This document shows positions 4,672 through 5,842 of a stretch of DNA of 5,842 nucleotides, one piece after another. Origin of the DNA: Clostridia bacterium (GTDB lineage: Bacteria > Bacillota > Clostridia > Oscillospirales > Acutalibacteraceae); assembly GCA_017534365.1 (NCBI GenBank), contig JAFWCS010000331.1, forward strand, positions 1 to 5,842, given 5' to 3'. Position numbers and translations under genes: made by a program. The notes below the pieces were generated by a model. That model did no database searches and was not told where the DNA came from. It was given only the letters and a program-made list of their open reading frames with translations. How positions within the stretch are numbered: the first letter of the stretch is position 1; each line of letters starts with the position of its first letter.

Positions 4672-5842
4672 ATGGGCTGTCACTTTATGATTTATCGCAC
4701 AAGCGGCCGGACAAAAGCCGCGCCGATCGTGCAATTCACGAACCGTGCATTCAATGACGATATTGACGTGGATCCGTGGGATCTTGAGAAAGATGATCTG
4801 CTTGAGTTCGACGCGGAAGCAATCGAAGCCGAGATCCACGCTGCGCTCGGCGAGAAATGCAAAACGCCGATCCGTTCCGCAAAGGGGCGCCCGTATCTTG
4901 AAGTGTTTACGGACTGGAACCATGCGCCGGAGGTGCTGAGTGCGGCGCTGCGGATCACGGAGCGAAACGACCTGGTGCTCTTCGACGCCGTAACGAAGCG
5001 GTGTTATTACAGGGAAACGCTTGAAATCAGAACCGTTTCGGAGATGAAGCTGCGCGCCCGTCAGCTGATCAACGCGATCAACAGGGAGACGGAGCGGCTG
5101 CGCGCGATCCGGAAGATCAACGAATGGCACGATCCCCGTGACAACACAATGGGACTGAACTACGTTGTCACGATCCGCAGGATCAAAGACGTTTCGTTTG
5201 AAGAACGGATCCTTGCCTTTGACGCCTGCCTGCGCAGGCATCTGGCGGAAGGCGAGGACTGCTGTGCGAGGACGATTGCTTTATTGTATTCAAAGAATTC
5301 TGGGTGCTTCGCTTCTGCTTTGAGGGCTACAACAAGCATGCAAACCGGATCGGCGTCGTGGAGGACGGCGAAGCGCGGACAAAGATCCTGCACCGCATGG
5401 GCGGCTGGGAAATGCTGCATGATCTGCGCACCGATCCTGATCCGCCAGCCAAAGAGATCCTGGATCGGCTGGATATCTATGAAATGGAGCGGAATTATCC
5501 CAATCCGTGCGACCGGCTTGCGGCCAGCATCCGGATTACCAAGCGGCTGCAAAAATGTCCGTTCGGCGTCGGATATGCGGCTGATCGCGGGTATTGCAAG
5601 AAATACGGGTTCTTTGATTTTGAAATGATGGATACGTTTTGGGAAGAACGCAGGGAATACCGCTCCGTGCTGTTTATGGACGAAGAAACGGCGTCGTTTC
5701 TTCTGTCGCTCATCCGGGAGGTCTGTCCGGCGGTTTATGACAATTATTACGGAGACAATATCCTGACTTACGACGCGCTCGACCGGCTGATCGAGATTAT
5801 CAGCGAAACGAAGCGCCGGATGCTCGCGGATCCGGCGTCGCC
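4672..5842 (+). pseudogene. Unrecognised protein, reading frame broken near 5259, cut by the window end
   Basis: The gene starts 33 bases after the Thg1-like stop, behind a strong ribosome site, and so belongs to the same operon. The first frame gives about 196 sensible residues (start MGCHFMIYRTSG; helical, charged stretch around 120-150, including LRARQLINAINRETERLRAI) up to HLAEGED near 5259. That frame then becomes low-quality (Ser/Arg/Trp-rich, frequent Cys) until a stop at 5626-5628. The -1 frame, open from 5223 to the window end, continues with natural-looking protein: CEDDCFIVFKEFWVLRF, then KYGFFDFEMMDTFWEERR and DNYYGDNILTYDALDRLIEI. Joined, the product exceeds 385 residues. No start codon with a ribosome site precedes the second part, so it is not a separate gene. 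No slippery heptamer was found at the junction. A one-base deletion or a sequencing/assembly error is most likely. I do not recognise the family and see no catalytic motif or membrane segment. Confidence 0.7.
5223..5262 (+). other. Zone of the -1 frame change in the last gene
   Basis: The downstream frame has a TGA at 5220-5222 and is open after it, so the switch must occur from 5223 onward. Protein quality changes at about 5257-5262, in GAGGACTGCTGTGCGAGG, where the first frame reads EDCCAR and the -1 frame reads LLCEDD. The short CTGCTG duplication could have favoured an indel. Confidence 0.65.

Noticed and set aside
4579..5241. - strand open frame of 220 residues opposite the last gene
   Set aside because: It spans the end of the Thg1-like gene and the start of the next, has no recognisable pattern, and the + strand has a strong ribosome site and sensible protein.
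5263..5628. Continuation of the first frame of the last gene to its stop at 5626-5628
   Set aside because: Composition changes abruptly to Ser/Arg/Trp/Cys-rich and the -1 frame reads as natural protein over the same bases, so this tail is out of frame.
5397..5842. ATG at 5397 as the start of a separate gene in the downstream frame
   Set aside because: No ribosome site precedes it, and good coding sequence in the same frame begins well upstream, near 5262.

Overview
The window most resembles an accessory region of a moderately GC-rich member of the Clostridia, possibly a gut-type Oscillospirales or Christensenellales relative. This is an inference from the strong GGAGG-type ribosome sites, the style of the Sel1-repeat protein and the Clostridia-like form of the DUF5131 protein. 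No rRNA, tRNA, CRISPR array, transposase or integrase was seen. All genes read on the + strand.

Layout: positions 1-405 are non-coding and hold several inverted repeats. A large Sel1-repeat protein of unknown role (421-2346) is followed after 18 bases by a DUF5131 (phage Gp37/Gp68, radical-SAM-like) protein (2365-3186), so these two look co-transcribed. An AT-richer gap of about 250 bases (3187-3433) holds a nested stem-loop, a 15-bp palindrome with an extra half-site, and a perfect 8-bp hairpin with an all-T-rich loop. It separates the first pair from a second gene cluster. That cluster holds a stand-alone polynucleotide-kinase-like P-loop protein (3434-3877), a Thg1-like 3'-5' RNA polymerase that overlaps it by an ATGA junction (3874-4638), and an unrecognised protein (4672 to beyond the right edge) whose reading frame is broken once near 5259.

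Working together: the kinase closely follows the PNKP kinase-domain pattern and could put a phosphate on 5'-OH RNA ends. The Thg1-like enzyme activates 5' ends and adds nucleotides in the 3'-5' direction. Their translational coupling suggests a compact RNA 5'-end repair cassette, perhaps for tRNAs cut by a nuclease. The third gene would be a candidate additional component. This is the most interesting part of the window. The pairing is seen directly, the activities come from family knowledge, and the joint function is inferred.

The DUF5131 protein starts with a textbook beta-clamp-binding pentapeptide (QLSLF), which would link it to DNA replication or repair if it is functional.
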